64,000 bases of DNA from Helicobacter sp. MIT 99-5507 (GTDB lineage Bacteria > Campylobacterota > Campylobacteria > Campylobacterales > Helicobacteraceae): NCBI RefSeq assembly GCF_003364295.1, contig NZ_NXLO01000002.1, forward strand, positions 124,001-188,000, in the 5' to 3' direction. Positions 48,074-56,855 of the stretch are shown piece after piece. The notes under the pieces were generated by a model. The model did no database searches and was not told the origin of the DNA. It was given only the letters and a program-made list of their open reading frames with translations. The position numbers and the translations under genes are program-made. Each line of letters opens with the position of its first letter. Within the stretch, counting starts at the first letter, position 1.

Positions 48074-50638
48074 ATGATTGATGTAAGAGACAAATTTTTA
48101 AAATTTTTTGAAAACAAAGGGCATAAGATTTATAGTAGTATGCCACTTGTTCCTGATGACCCTAGCTTATTATTTACAAATGCTGGAATGGTGCAATTTA
48201 AAGATATTTTTACAGGCAAGATTCCAGCCCCAAAAAACAAAAGAGCTACAAGCTCGCAGTTATGCATTCGCGCAGGTGGAAAACATAATGATTTAGAAAA
48301 TGTAGGATATACAGCAAGGCATCATACTCTTTTTGAAATGCTTGGAAATTTTTCATTTGGTGATTATTTTAAAGAAGATGCGATTTCTTTTGCATTTGAA
48401 TTTATCACAAAAGAGCTTAAATTTGATACTAAAAAAATATATGTAAGCGTCCATGAAAGTGATGATGAAGCATTTGCTATATGGGAAAAATATCTACCAA
48501 AAGAGAAAATTAAAAGATTTGGAGATAAAGATAATTTTTGGCAAATGGGAGATATCGGACCTTGTGGTCCTTGTAGTGAAATATACATAGACCAAGGGGA
48601 AGAAAATTTTAACTCAAAAGAAGACTATTTTGGCGGTGAAGGAGATAGATTTTTAGAGATTTGGAATCTTGTATTTATGCAATATGAAAGAGATAAAGAT
48701 GGCACTCTACATCCTCTACCAAAGCCAAGTATTGATACAGGAATGGGATTAGAGCGGATTGTTGCATTACTTGAGGGAAAAACTAATAATTTTGATACAA
48801 GTCTATTTATGCCACTTATAAACAAAAGTGTAGAAATCACAAATAAACCATATAATGACAAATTCAAAGCTTCACATAGAGTCATAGCTGACCATTCAAG
48901 AAGTATTGCTTTTCTTTTAGCACAAGGTGTAAATTTTGATAAAGAAGGGCGAGGATATGTTCTTAGGAGAATCTTGCGTCGTGCTGTGCGACACGGATAT
49001 TTACTTGGTTTAAAAAAGCCGTTTTTATACGAAATCATTGGCATGGTTTGTGATAATCTAGCTTATCATTACTCATATCTAGCTGACAAAAAAACTTATA
49101 TTCAAGATCAATGCAAAGCAGAAGAAGAGCGATTTTTTCAAACAATAGAATCTGGAATGGAAATATTCAAAAAAGAATTAGAAAAAACAAAAGACATCTT
49201 TAGTGGCAAAATAGCTTTTAAACTTTATGATACATATGGATTCCCACTTGATTTAACACAAGATATGCTAAGAGAAAAAAATATACAAATCGATATTAAT
49301 ACCTTTGAGCAATACATGAATGAACAAAAAACTCGTGCAAGAGACGCATGGAAAGGAAGTGGCGATGAAATTAAAAATGGTGATTTTGCTAGCATACTAG
49401 AGGAATTTGGCGAAAATAAATTCATAGGATATGACACAAACAAAGCAAAATGCAAGATTCTAGCCCTACTTGATATTAATTATAAAAGAGTTGATAAATT
49501 AGAAGGTGATGGATATATATTTTTGGATGAAACCCCGCTTTATCCAGAAGGTGGGGGACCAATTGGTGATAATGGGGAAATATATAAAAATGATAAAAAA
49601 ATAGGTGAAATAATCTATACAAAAAAATATTTTGGATTAAATATTAGTGAAGTTAGCATAAAATCTCAAATAAAAATAAATGATGAAATAGAGATTCTAG
49701 TAGATAAAAATAGATTTGAGATTGCAAAACATCATAGTGCTACACATTTACTACATGCAAGCCTAAGGAAGATTCTAGGCTTACATATTAGTCAAGCTGG
49801 AAGCTTAGTAGAATCAAATAGGCTTAGATTTGATATTACTCATCCAAAACCAATATCAAAAAAAGAGCTAGAATTAATTGAATTTGAAGTAAATAGGATA
49901 ATAAATCTTGGCTTAGAAACAAAAATAGAACTCTTGCCGATTAATGAAGCAAAAGCAAAAGGTGCTATGGCATTATTTGGTGAAAAATATGGGGATATAG
50001 TTAGAGTTATTAGCTTTGGAGACGAAAGCTGTGAATTATGCGGAGGCATACACATTAGTAATACAGCCAATATTGGCAATTTTTATATCACAAAAGAAAG
50101 CGGAATCTCAAGTGGTGTGCGAAGAATTGAGGCAGTATGTGGGCTTGCTGGATATAATTATACAAAAGAAAATATAGAGATTTTAAATAATGCAAAAGAG
50201 TTATTAAAGCAAAACGACATTATTCTTGGGATTAATAAACTAAAAGATTCTATACATAAATTAAAAGATTTGAAAAATAAGACTGATGATGGTGTAGGGC
50301 TAAAAAGTTTAAATTTTGAAATGATAAAAAACACCAAGTTAATAGTCGCGGAAGTAGGAGAATCTATCAATATTAAAAAAGCAATTGATGAAGCAAAAAA
50401 AGATAATGATAGTGTAGCCATATTTTTAATTTCAAATGATGATGGCAAAATAAATATTGGCTGTGGCGTGAAAAATATAAATAATTTAAAAGCAAATGAA
50501 TGGATAAAAGAAATCTCTAAAATCATTGGTGGCGGCGGAGGCGGAAGAGATGATTTTGCCACAGCTGGTGGAAAATATGTAGATAAAATCATAGAATCTC
50601 TAAAAAAAGCAAAAGAATATGCACTTTCAAAGATATAA
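48074..50638 (+). CDS. alaS: Alanyl-tRNA synthetase
   Basis: Charges tRNA-Ala. In 854 residues: class II catalytic core (FTNAGMVQFKDIFTG, RHHTLFEMLGNFSFGDYFK, DTGMGLERI), tRNA-binding helical part, editing domain with zinc ligands HHSATHLLHASLR and CELCGGIHISNT, and the C-terminal domain with GGGGGGRDDFATAGG. It is complete. The ATG follows AAGAG, and ccoS begins 20 bases after its stop. Confidence 0.97.
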   Translation: MIDVRDKFLKFFENKGHKIYSSMPLVPDDPSLLFTNAGMVQFKDIFTGKIPAPKNKRATSSQLCIRAGGKHNDLENVGYTARHHTLFEMLGNFSFGDYFKEDAISFAFEFITKELKFDTKKIYVSVHESDDEAFAIWEKYLPKEKIKRFGDKDNFWQMGDIGPCGPCSEIYIDQGEENFNSKEDYFGGEGDRFLEIWNLVFMQYERDKDGTLHPLPKPSIDTGMGLERIVALLEGKTNNFDTSLFMPLINKSVEITNKPYNDKFKASHRVIADHSRSIAFLLAQGVNFDKEGRGYVLRRILRRAVRHGYLLGLKKPFLYEIIGMVCDNLAYHYSYLADKKTYIQDQCKAEEERFFQTIESGMEIFKKELEKTKDIFSGKIAFKLYDTYGFPLDLTQDMLREKNIQIDINTFEQYMNEQKTRARDAWKGSGDEIKNGDFASILEEFGENKFIGYDTNKAKCKILALLDINYKRVDKLEGDGYIFLDETPLYPEGGGPIGDNGEIYKNDKKIGEIIYTKKYFGLNISEVSIKSQIKINDEIEILVDKNRFEIAKHHSATHLLHASLRKILGLHISQAGSLVESNRLRFDITHPKPISKKELELIEFEVNRIINLGLETKIELLPINEAKAKGAMALFGEKYGDIVRVISFGDESCELCGGIHISNTANIGNFYITKESGISSGVRRIEAVCGLAGYNYTKENIEILNNAKELLKQNDIILGINKLKDSIHKLKDLKNKTDDGVGLKSLNFEMIKNTKLIVAEVGESINIKKAIDEAKKDNDSVAIFLISNDDGKINIGCGVKNINNLKANEWIKEISKIIGGGGGGRDDFATAGGKYVDKIIESLKKAKEYALSKI

Positions 50639-50658
50639 ATTTTATAGAGGGTTTTTAA

Positions 50659-50859
50659 TTGGATAATGGAATAATTGCAATTATGCTTGGCGTATCACTT
50701 ATAATGGGACTTCTAGGACTCATCGCATTTCTTTGGGGGCTTAGAAGCGGACAATTTGATGATGAAAATAAATTTACACAAGGAATCCTAATGGATAGTG
50801 TAGATGAACTAAATGAAGCATACAAAAATACCAATAAAAAGGAAAGAAATGGAAAATAA
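50659..50859 (+). CDS. ccoS: Cytochrome oxidase cbb3 maturation protein CcoS
   Basis: Small inner-membrane protein (66 residues) needed to insert cofactors into the cbb3 oxidase. One hydrophobic helix (IAIMLGVSLIMGLLGLIAFLWGL) is followed by the RSGQFDDENKF signature of CcoS. The start is TTG with GAGGG ahead. The usual companions ccoGHI are not near; instead it overlaps the flavoprotein gene by 11 bases and follows alaS closely. Confidence 0.88.
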   Translation: MDNGIIAIMLGVSLIMGLLGLIAFLWGLRSGQFDDENKFTQGILMDSVDELNEAYKNTNKKERNGK

Positions 50860-51814
50860 AATTTACAATATAGCTATAGTTGGCGGCGGACCAGGTGGGA
50901 TTGCAGCTGCTGTTGAGAGTGTGATTTTAAAAATTGATGATGTTATTTTGCTTGAAAAAGGTGAAAATCATTCAACTACAATTAGAAAATTTTATAAAGA
51001 TAAAAAAAGAGTTGATAAAGATTATAAAGGTGTAAAAGTAGATTTAGGTGGAAATATACGTTTTATGGATGGAACAAAAGAAAGCACTCTTGATTTATTT
51101 GATGAGATGTTATCAAAAAACAATATTGATGCAAGATTCAAAATAGAAGTTGATAGCATAAAACAAGAAGGTGATATTTTTGTTTTACGCACTACAAATG
51201 GCGATGAATTAACAGCAAGATTTATTGTAATATCTATTGGTAAAATGGGCGTCCCAAATAAGCCATCATATCCTATTCCGCTTGATATTAGAAACAAAGT
51301 TTTTTTCAATGCAAATTCTATAAATGATAATGACAAAGTGCTTGTTGTTGGTGGTGGAAATTCTGCTGTTGAATATGCATATTTTTTAGCCCAAAGCAAT
51401 GATACAACGCTAAATTATAGACGAAATGAATTTGGCAGAATCAATGATACAAACAAAGATTTACTATATAAAAGTATCGATGAAGGCAAGCTAAAAACAA
51501 AGCTAGGCATTGATATCACAAATCTTGAAGTTCAAGATGGAAAGCCAAAAGTCAATTTTACAGATGGGAGTACTGAAGTATTTGATAAAATAATCTATGC
51601 AATCGGTGGAGTTGCACCTATTGATTTCTTGAAAAAATGTGGATTGGAGCTAGATTCTGCTGGTGTGCCAATAGTTAGTAGCTCTTGCGAGAGTTCTATA
51701 AAAAATGTATTTGTATCTGGAGATTTATTGTTTAAATCTGGTGGTTCTATCGCTCATGCATTAAATAATGGATTTGATATTGTTACAGAAATACATAAAA
51801 GAATAAAAGAATAA
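50849..51814 (+). CDS. FAD/NAD(P)-dependent oxidoreductase, thioredoxin-reductase-like without active cysteines
   Basis: The 321 residues carry two dinucleotide folds: FAD turn IAIVGGGPGGIAAAVE at the start and NADPH turn VLVVGGGNSAVEYAYFLAQ near residue 165; KIIYAIGGVAP and VFVSGDLLFKSGGSIAHALNNG close the FAD domain. No CxxC is present between them, so it is not a normal thioredoxin reductase; a bacillithiol-type or ferredoxin/flavodoxin reductase-like enzyme is possible. ATG 50849 follows AAAAAGGAAAG; an upstream in-frame ATG at 50813 adds only a basic, unstructured leader inside ccoS. Confidence 0.82.
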   Translation: MENKIYNIAIVGGGPGGIAAAVESVILKIDDVILLEKGENHSTTIRKFYKDKKRVDKDYKGVKVDLGGNIRFMDGTKESTLDLFDEMLSKNNIDARFKIEVDSIKQEGDIFVLRTTNGDELTARFIVISIGKMGVPNKPSYPIPLDIRNKVFFNANSINDNDKVLVVGGGNSAVEYAYFLAQSNDTTLNYRRNEFGRINDTNKDLLYKSIDEGKLKTKLGIDITNLEVQDGKPKVNFTDGSTEVFDKIIYAIGGVAPIDFLKKCGLELDSAGVPIVSSSCESSIKNVFVSGDLLFKSGGSIAHALNNGFDIVTEIHKRIKE

Positions 51815-51819
51815 AAAAT

Positions 51820-51850
51820 ACTAGCTTTAAAATATTTAAGCTAGTTTTTT
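51820..51850. terminator. Rho-independent terminator before rpmB
   Basis: ACTAGCTT, a 10-base AT loop, AAGCTAGT and then six T. It lies 5 bases after the flavoprotein stop and 50 before rpmB. This is the clearest classical terminator in the window. Confidence 0.8.
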
Positions 51851-51900
51851 AATAAAATCAATAGAATAATAAGTTTATTTTAAATTTTAGAGGTTATTCA

Positions 51901-52089
51901 ATGGCAAAAAAATGTTTTTTTAGTGGTAAATCGCCTATGGTTGGTAATAATGTAAGCCATGCAAACAATAAAACAAAAAATAGACTTTATCCAAATTTAA
52001 GAACAATTAGAGTTACACTTGATGATGGAAGTAAAGTAAAATTAAAAGTCGCAGCTTCTACTCTTAGAACTATGAAAAAAAGTTCTTAA
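51901..52089 (+). CDS. rpmB: 50S ribosomal protein L28
   Basis: A 62-residue protein with the L28 pattern: [23 protein letters not shown], then [11 protein letters not shown]-like [17 protein letters not shown] and a basic end. The ribosome site is GAGG. The potassium-channel gene follows 21 bases later, the same pair as I recall in H. pylori. Confidence 0.96.
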   Translation: MAKKCFFSGKSPMVGNNVSHANNKTKNRLYPNLRTIRVTLDDGSKVKLKVAASTLRTMKKSS

Positions 52090-52110
52090 TTTTAGTGGCT
52101 TTTAAAAGCT

Positions 52111-53235
52111 ATGTCTAAGTTATTATGGTTTTTAAACTTTGATAATAGCAAAAAGCCAGATATTGATTTAACTCCAGAACTCTTAAGCGAATTATCTCGT
52201 TTTAGATTCCCATTTGTAGTCGTCCAAATATTTTTAGTTATTGGCACACTTGGATATTTAGCATTAGAAGATTACACACTAATTGAAGCTTTTTTTCAAA
52301 CTACATATACATTTACAAATACAGGCTTTGGTGCATTAAAAGAACATCAATTTAGTCCAATTACTATCATTTTTACAACAATTTTGATGGTAATTGGTGC
52401 AGCTACAATTACATTTTGTGTTGCGATAGTTGTAAATGTAATTATGGGTGGAAAACTAATATCCATAATCAAGGAAATAAAGATGATTAATAAAATAGCA
52501 AGACTTAAAAATCACTATGTAATTTTTTATCATAATGAATTTTCAATCCAGCTAGCCGAGCAATTCTTACAGGCACAGATTCCATTTGTAGTTATTGACC
52601 CAGATAAAGATTTTGAAAAAGAAGCGATAAAATATAGATATCCTTATTATATAAATAATGATCCACATTTAATAGATACGATATTAAAATCTCACTTATC
52701 ATCCGCAAAAGGTGCTGTTATATTTTCTAAAAATATTACTGAAAACATAGCACTTATTGTATCTATTAGATTATATGAAAAAGAATTAAAACGACATTCT
52801 TACAATATCATATCAATCGCAAATAACAATGAAGAAATAAGCAGACTAAATAAAATTGGTGCAAATTATATAATCTCACCTACAAATCTAACCGCCCAAA
52901 GAATTAGCTCTATTATCATACAACCTGGTAGTGAAAATATCATAGAACACTTTATGAGTAAAAAAGAAAATTCTCTAAGCCTTGAGGAAGTTGTAGTGCC
53001 TAGATATAGTTGGCTTGTCCTAAAAAAATTAAAAGAAGCTCATTTAAGAGAGGTGACAAAAGCAACCGTGATTGGAATGGAGCAAAAAGATGGCAAATAT
53101 ATCTCAATGCCAACAGGCGATACAATCATAACAAGCGAATGCAAATTGCTTATCATAGGAAATTCAAGCCATATAAGACAGACAAAAAGAATTATTATGA
53201 AAAAAGAAAAACCAGAGGAATTAAAATATGTTTGA
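52111..53235 (+). CDS. kch: Two-helix potassium channel with RCK (TrkA-N/TrkA-C) domains
   Basis: KchA-type K+ channel, 374 residues. TM1 is about residues 33-52, the pore helix and filter TTYTFTNTGFGALKE are around 67-80, and TM2 is about 88-115. A cytoplasmic RCK domain follows (HYVIFYHNEFSIQLAEQFL ... VVIDPDKDF), then a TrkA-C part from ~290. The filter has TGFGA where most channels have TVGYGD. RCK modules bind ligands such as Ca2+ or nucleotides to gate the pore. It overlaps argJ by 8 bases. Confidence 0.88.
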   Translation: MSKLLWFLNFDNSKKPDIDLTPELLSELSRFRFPFVVVQIFLVIGTLGYLALEDYTLIEAFFQTTYTFTNTGFGALKEHQFSPITIIFTTILMVIGAATITFCVAIVVNVIMGGKLISIIKEIKMINKIARLKNHYVIFYHNEFSIQLAEQFLQAQIPFVVIDPDKDFEKEAIKYRYPYYINNDPHLIDTILKSHLSSAKGAVIFSKNITENIALIVSIRLYEKELKRHSYNIISIANNNEEISRLNKIGANYIISPTNLTAQRISSIIIQPGSENIIEHFMSKKENSLSLEEVVVPRYSWLVLKKLKEAHLREVTKATVIGMEQKDGKYISMPTGDTIITSECKLLIIGNSSHIRQTKRIIMKKEKPEELKYV

Positions 53236-54409
53236 TATTATCCCGCTTAGTGGTGGAATTAGCGTAGTTGATGGAATCTATTGTGATGGCGTACATTGTG
53301 GATTAAAAGCAAATAATGCACTTGATTTAGCATTTATTTATAGTGATACAATGCTAGATGTAGAATCTATTTTTACAAATAATATCTTTAAAGCTGCCCC
53401 AATAGAGTATTATCTAAGAAACACAAAAGGCAAACAAAGTAATTTTGTCCTAATCAATACAAAAAATGCAAATGCAATGACAGGCGATAAAGGCATAGAT
53501 GATGTAGGTGAAGTATTAAACGCACTAGAATCTAAATTTAAAAATATAAAAAATCCTATTTTTTCTAGCACAGGCGTGATTGGTCAATACTTGCCAAAAG
53601 AAAAAATCCTAAGTGGCTTTAATCTATTTAATCTAGAATCCAAAAATCATACAAATGCTTCAAATGCAATTCTTACAACAGATAGATTTAGTAAAGAAGT
53701 CGCATTTAGAGTAGATTTAAAAGATTCTAGCTTTAAGATTGGTGCAATGGCAAAAGGTGCGGGAATGATAAATCCTGCTATGGCAACAATGCTATGTTTT
53801 ATTACAACAGATGCAAATATACCAAAAGATGATATGAAAGAATTGCTAAATGATTGTGCTAAAAATACTTTTAATGCAATTAGTGTAGATGGGGATACAA
53901 GCACAAATGATAGTGTATTTTTGATGACAAATAAAAAATCAAATGCCTATAACAAAGAGGCTTTCAAGATGGCATTAGATTTAGTGATGAAAAAACTCTC
54001 ACTTGATATACTAAAAGATGGCGAGGGTAGCTCTAAAGTCGTAGCATTTGAGGTAATAGGTGCAAAAAATGATAATGAAGCAATGATTTGTGCAAAAGCA
54101 CTATCAAATTCATTATTAGTAAAAACTGCTCTTTTTGGTGGCGACCCAAATTGGGGGAGAATAGCTTCTACTATTGGTTCATGTGGAATCTATGCAGATC
54201 CAAATACACTAAAAATATATATTGGTGATGTTATTGTATATGATTGTCAAAAAATATATTTTGAGAGTGAAGAGAAAACTGCAAAAATTATGCAAATGCA
54301 AGATTTTAAGATTACTTGTGATTTGGGTGTAGGAAATGGTAAATTTATCGCGTATGGCTGTGATCTTGGCTATAAATATGTAGAGATAAATTCAGATTAT
54401 AGAAGCTAA
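53228..54409 (+). CDS. argJ: Bifunctional ornithine acetyltransferase/N-acetylglutamate synthase
   Basis: Recycles the acetyl group from acetylornithine to glutamate in arginine synthesis. The 393-residue precursor cuts itself before the nucleophile Thr in the motif KGAGMINPAMATMLCFITTDA (about residue 180). SVDGDTSTNDSVF and GGDPNWGRIASTIG are other active-site blocks. The full family length is present. It overlaps the channel gene by 8 bases and holA by one. Confidence 0.94.
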   Translation: MFDIIPLSGGISVVDGIYCDGVHCGLKANNALDLAFIYSDTMLDVESIFTNNIFKAAPIEYYLRNTKGKQSNFVLINTKNANAMTGDKGIDDVGEVLNALESKFKNIKNPIFSSTGVIGQYLPKEKILSGFNLFNLESKNHTNASNAILTTDRFSKEVAFRVDLKDSSFKIGAMAKGAGMINPAMATMLCFITTDANIPKDDMKELLNDCAKNTFNAISVDGDTSTNDSVFLMTNKKSNAYNKEAFKMALDLVMKKLSLDILKDGEGSSKVVAFEVIGAKNDNEAMICAKALSNSLLVKTALFGGDPNWGRIASTIGSCGIYADPNTLKIYIGDVIVYDCQKIYFESEEKTAKIMQMQDFKITCDLGVGNGKFIAYGCDLGYKYVEINSDYRS

Positions 54410-55407
54410 TGTATAAAAAAGATTTAGATAATCTCTTAAAATCTAGCATCCCAAAAGCTAGCTTTTTATATGGAGAATGTGATTTTTTAATCGATTATTA
54501 TGGGAAAAAAATCAAAAATTTGATAATAAAAAATGGTGATATAGATGTATTTTTGTTTTATTTTGATGAATATAATAAAAATGCAATAATTGACATATTT
54601 AGTCAACAATCGCTATTTGCAACTTCTAGCCTTGTTTGTATAAAAATAGATTCTACAAAAATAAAAAAAGGTAAAAATAATGATTTCAAAGAATTGTTAG
54701 ATATTTTAAAAAATAATCCACAAAATTATTTAATAATAGAGTTTTATAATAATGGCTCACAAAGCTATGCAAAAGATTCAAAAGCAATAGCCTTGTATTT
54801 TAATAATAATAATTTTATAAATACTAGATTCTTCAAACCAAATACAAAAGAGGCGCTGGAAATCCTGCAAGATTCTGCAAAATTATTTAAAATAAATATC
54901 AATCAAATAAATTTAGCATATTTATATGAACTACAAAATCAAGAACTTGGAATCTGCGTCAATGAATTGCAAAAATTTAGTGTTTTTGATAGAGAGATAA
55001 CAAAATCTGATATTGACACGCTAAGCTATGGGCTTTTTACAAATACGATAGATGAATTATGCGATGCTATGCTCTCAAGAAGGGAGTATATAAAGATTCT
55101 AATCAAACTCGAAGAACACGGGATTGCTGATATGGAAATCATAAATACAATGCATATGTATTTTTATAGATTATTTCTATTTTTTTCTCATATTAAGATA
55201 AATGGTACATATAATTCAAAAGATGTGCTTGGATATGCTTTACCAAAAAATATAGAAGATAAATATGTTCAATTTGCTACAAGACTGCGAGAATCTCAAT
55301 ATTTAGAAATATTTAAAACATTAAATAATTGGCGGCTTTTTAGTATCAATGGTAAGGATAAAAACTATCTACCAAATTTAATAAAAATTCAAGCAATAAT
55401 TAAATAA
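54409..55407 (+). CDS. holA: DNA polymerase III delta subunit (clamp loader)
   Basis: Opens the beta sliding clamp as part of the clamp loader. The 332 residues are diverged but follow the delta fold: FLYGECDFLIDYYGKKI in the position of the degenerate P-loop, FSQQSLFATSSLVCIKID, NYLIIEFYN, and the helical C-terminal collar domain with LFTNTIDELCDAMLSRR. It starts on the last base of argJ. The order holA-rpsF-ssb-rpsR matches what I recall for H. pylori. Confidence 0.85.
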   Translation: MYKKDLDNLLKSSIPKASFLYGECDFLIDYYGKKIKNLIIKNGDIDVFLFYFDEYNKNAIIDIFSQQSLFATSSLVCIKIDSTKIKKGKNNDFKELLDILKNNPQNYLIIEFYNNGSQSYAKDSKAIALYFNNNNFINTRFFKPNTKEALEILQDSAKLFKININQINLAYLYELQNQELGICVNELQKFSVFDREITKSDIDTLSYGLFTNTIDELCDAMLSRREYIKILIKLEEHGIADMEIINTMHMYFYRLFLFFSHIKINGTYNSKDVLGYALPKNIEDKYVQFATRLRESQYLEIFKTLNNWRLFSINGKDKNYLPNLIKIQAIIK

Positions 55408-55433
55408 AATGCTTGCTTTTATTTTAATTCCTT

Positions 55434-55457
55434 GCTTTAAATAAATATATTTAAGGC
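55434..55457 (+). promoter_or_regulatory. Stem-loop in the leader of the rpsF operon
   Basis: GCTTTAAATA can pair with TATTTAAGGC (one G-U) around a four-base loop, 20 bases before the S6 start. A possible -10 (CATAAT, 55457-55462) overlaps it. S6:S18 bind their own leader in many bacteria, but the conserved bulge is not evident here, so this may be chance in AT-rich DNA. Confidence 0.25.
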
Positions 55458-55477
55458 ATAATCCATAAGGAGAAAAT

Positions 55478-55951
55478 ATGCGATACTACGAGACTATGTT
55501 TATTTTAAAACCTACTCTAACTCAAGAAGAAATCGATGCAAAAATTGAATTCTTCAAAAATATACTACTAAATAATGATGCTAGCATTGATGGTTGTATA
55601 AATATGGGCATGAGGAATCTTGCTTACGAGATTAAAAAAAATAAACGTGGATATTATTATGTGATTTATTTTAAAGCTAATAGTAATCTTATTGCTGAAT
55701 TAGAAAGAAATTATAGAATCACAGAAGATATACTAAGATTTATTGTTATCAACTACAAAAATAAAAGAGAGCAAAAAACTTGGCAAACTTTAGTTGATAT
55801 TTCAAATGGCAAGCCAGACCCAAGAAAACAAAAGCCAAAATTAAAGACTAAACCTCAAGAAGCAAAGATAGAAGATAACAAAATAGAAGAGCAAAAAGTG
55901 CAAGAAGAAACACAAGATTCTACACCAGAATCTTCTAATACAGAGGCATAA
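55478..55951 (+). CDS. rpsF: 30S ribosomal protein S6
   Basis: The 157 residues begin [17 protein letters not shown] and contain [20 protein letters not shown] and [18 protein letters not shown], the S6 fold. The last ~45 residues form a charged Lys/Gln/Glu-rich tail with no fixed structure, longer than in E. coli. It heads the operon with ssb and rpsR, 12 bases apart from each other. Ribosome site AAGGAG. Confidence 0.96.
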   Translation: MRYYETMFILKPTLTQEEIDAKIEFFKNILLNNDASIDGCINMGMRNLAYEIKKNKRGYYYVIYFKANSNLIAELERNYRITEDILRFIVINYKNKREQKTWQTLVDISNGKPDPRKQKPKLKTKPQEAKIEDNKIEEQKVQEETQDSTPESSNTEA

Positions 55952-55963
55952 AGAGATATTACT

Positions 55964-56410
55964 ATGTTTAATAAAGTCATAATAGTTGGTAACCTCACTA
56001 GAGATGTAGAATTAAAATATTTGCCTAGTGGAAGTGCTGCAGCTACAATAGGGCTTGCTTCAAATAGAAAGTTTAAAAAACAAGATGGAACGATGGCAGA
56101 TGAAACTTGTTTTGTAGATGTAAAGCTATTTGGAAGAACAGCAGAAGTTGCAAATCAATACCTAAAAAAAGGCTCACAAATTCTAATAGAAGGAAGGCTT
56201 ACCCTAGAAACATGGAATGACGCAACTGGTGCCAAACGAAGCAAACATAGTATAGTAGCAGAAAATATGCAAATGCTAGGTAAAGCACAAAGTGCCGATA
56301 CATCAAGCTATGATGCAAATAATTCTATGCAAGATTATCAAAGCCAAAATACTATGGAAAACGGAAGAAATATACAAGTTGATATAAATGAAGATGAAAT
56401 ACCATTTTAA
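55964..56410 (+). CDS. ssb: Single-stranded DNA-binding protein
   Basis: 148 residues: the OB fold begins [23 protein letters not shown] and includes [29 protein letters not shown]; a Gln/Asn/Ser-rich linker follows, and the acidic partner-binding tail ends in DEIPF as usual. It lies between S6 and S18 as in most bacteria. Confidence 0.97.
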   Translation: MFNKVIIVGNLTRDVELKYLPSGSAAATIGLASNRKFKKQDGTMADETCFVDVKLFGRTAEVANQYLKKGSQILIEGRLTLETWNDATGAKRSKHSIVAENMQMLGKAQSADTSSYDANNSMQDYQSQNTMENGRNIQVDINEDEIPF

Positions 56411-56422
56411 AAGGAAAATAAT

Positions 56423-56683
56423 ATGAATGAGAAAAAAAGATATTCAAAAAGATACTGCAGATACACAGAAGCAAAACTAGAATTTATCGATTATAAAGAT
56501 ATAGAAATGCTTAAATATTCTCTATCAGAGAGATATAAAATTATGCCAAGAAGACTAACAGGAAATACAAAAAAATGGCAAGAAAGAGTTGAAGTAGCGA
56601 TAAAAAGAGCAAGACATATGGCACTAATTCCATATATCATTGATACTAAAAATGTAGTAGATAATCCATTTAAAATAGGATAA
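56423..56683 (+). CDS. rpsR: 30S ribosomal protein S18
   Basis: 86 residues with the S18 signature: [39 protein letters not shown] followed by [21 protein letters not shown]. The first cysteine is retained, but the zinc-type cysteine set is incomplete. It is the last gene of the operon; a long hairpin follows 15 bases after the stop. Confidence 0.97.
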   Translation: MNEKKRYSKRYCRYTEAKLEFIDYKDIEMLKYSLSERYKIMPRRLTGNTKKWQERVEVAIKRARHMALIPYIIDTKNVVDNPFKIG

Positions 56684-56698
56684 ATAATATTTTTATCT

Positions 56699-56732
56699 AG
56701 AATCTTGCTTATTTTAATAAGCTATAGATTCT
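56699..56732 (+). terminator. Terminator-like hairpin after rpsR
   Basis: Nested inverted repeat: outer AGAATCT...AGATTCT, inner GCTTATT-TT-AATAAGC, followed by TTAATACTT. It is the third intergenic hairpin in the window with AGATTCT/AGAATCT arms. Confidence 0.6.
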
Positions 56733-56855
56733 TTAATACTTCAAAGATAAAGAATGCAAAATATCTTTAGGCTACTTTATCGAGTGTTATGAAGTATATT
56801 TAGATAATATTTAATCAAATATATTTCAATAACATTTATTTTTTTAGGAATTGTT

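Noticed and set aside
50813-50848. Upstream ATG of the flavoprotein
   Set aside because: It adds 12 basic residues before the FAD motif and lies within ccoS; ATG 50849 has a good ribosome site.
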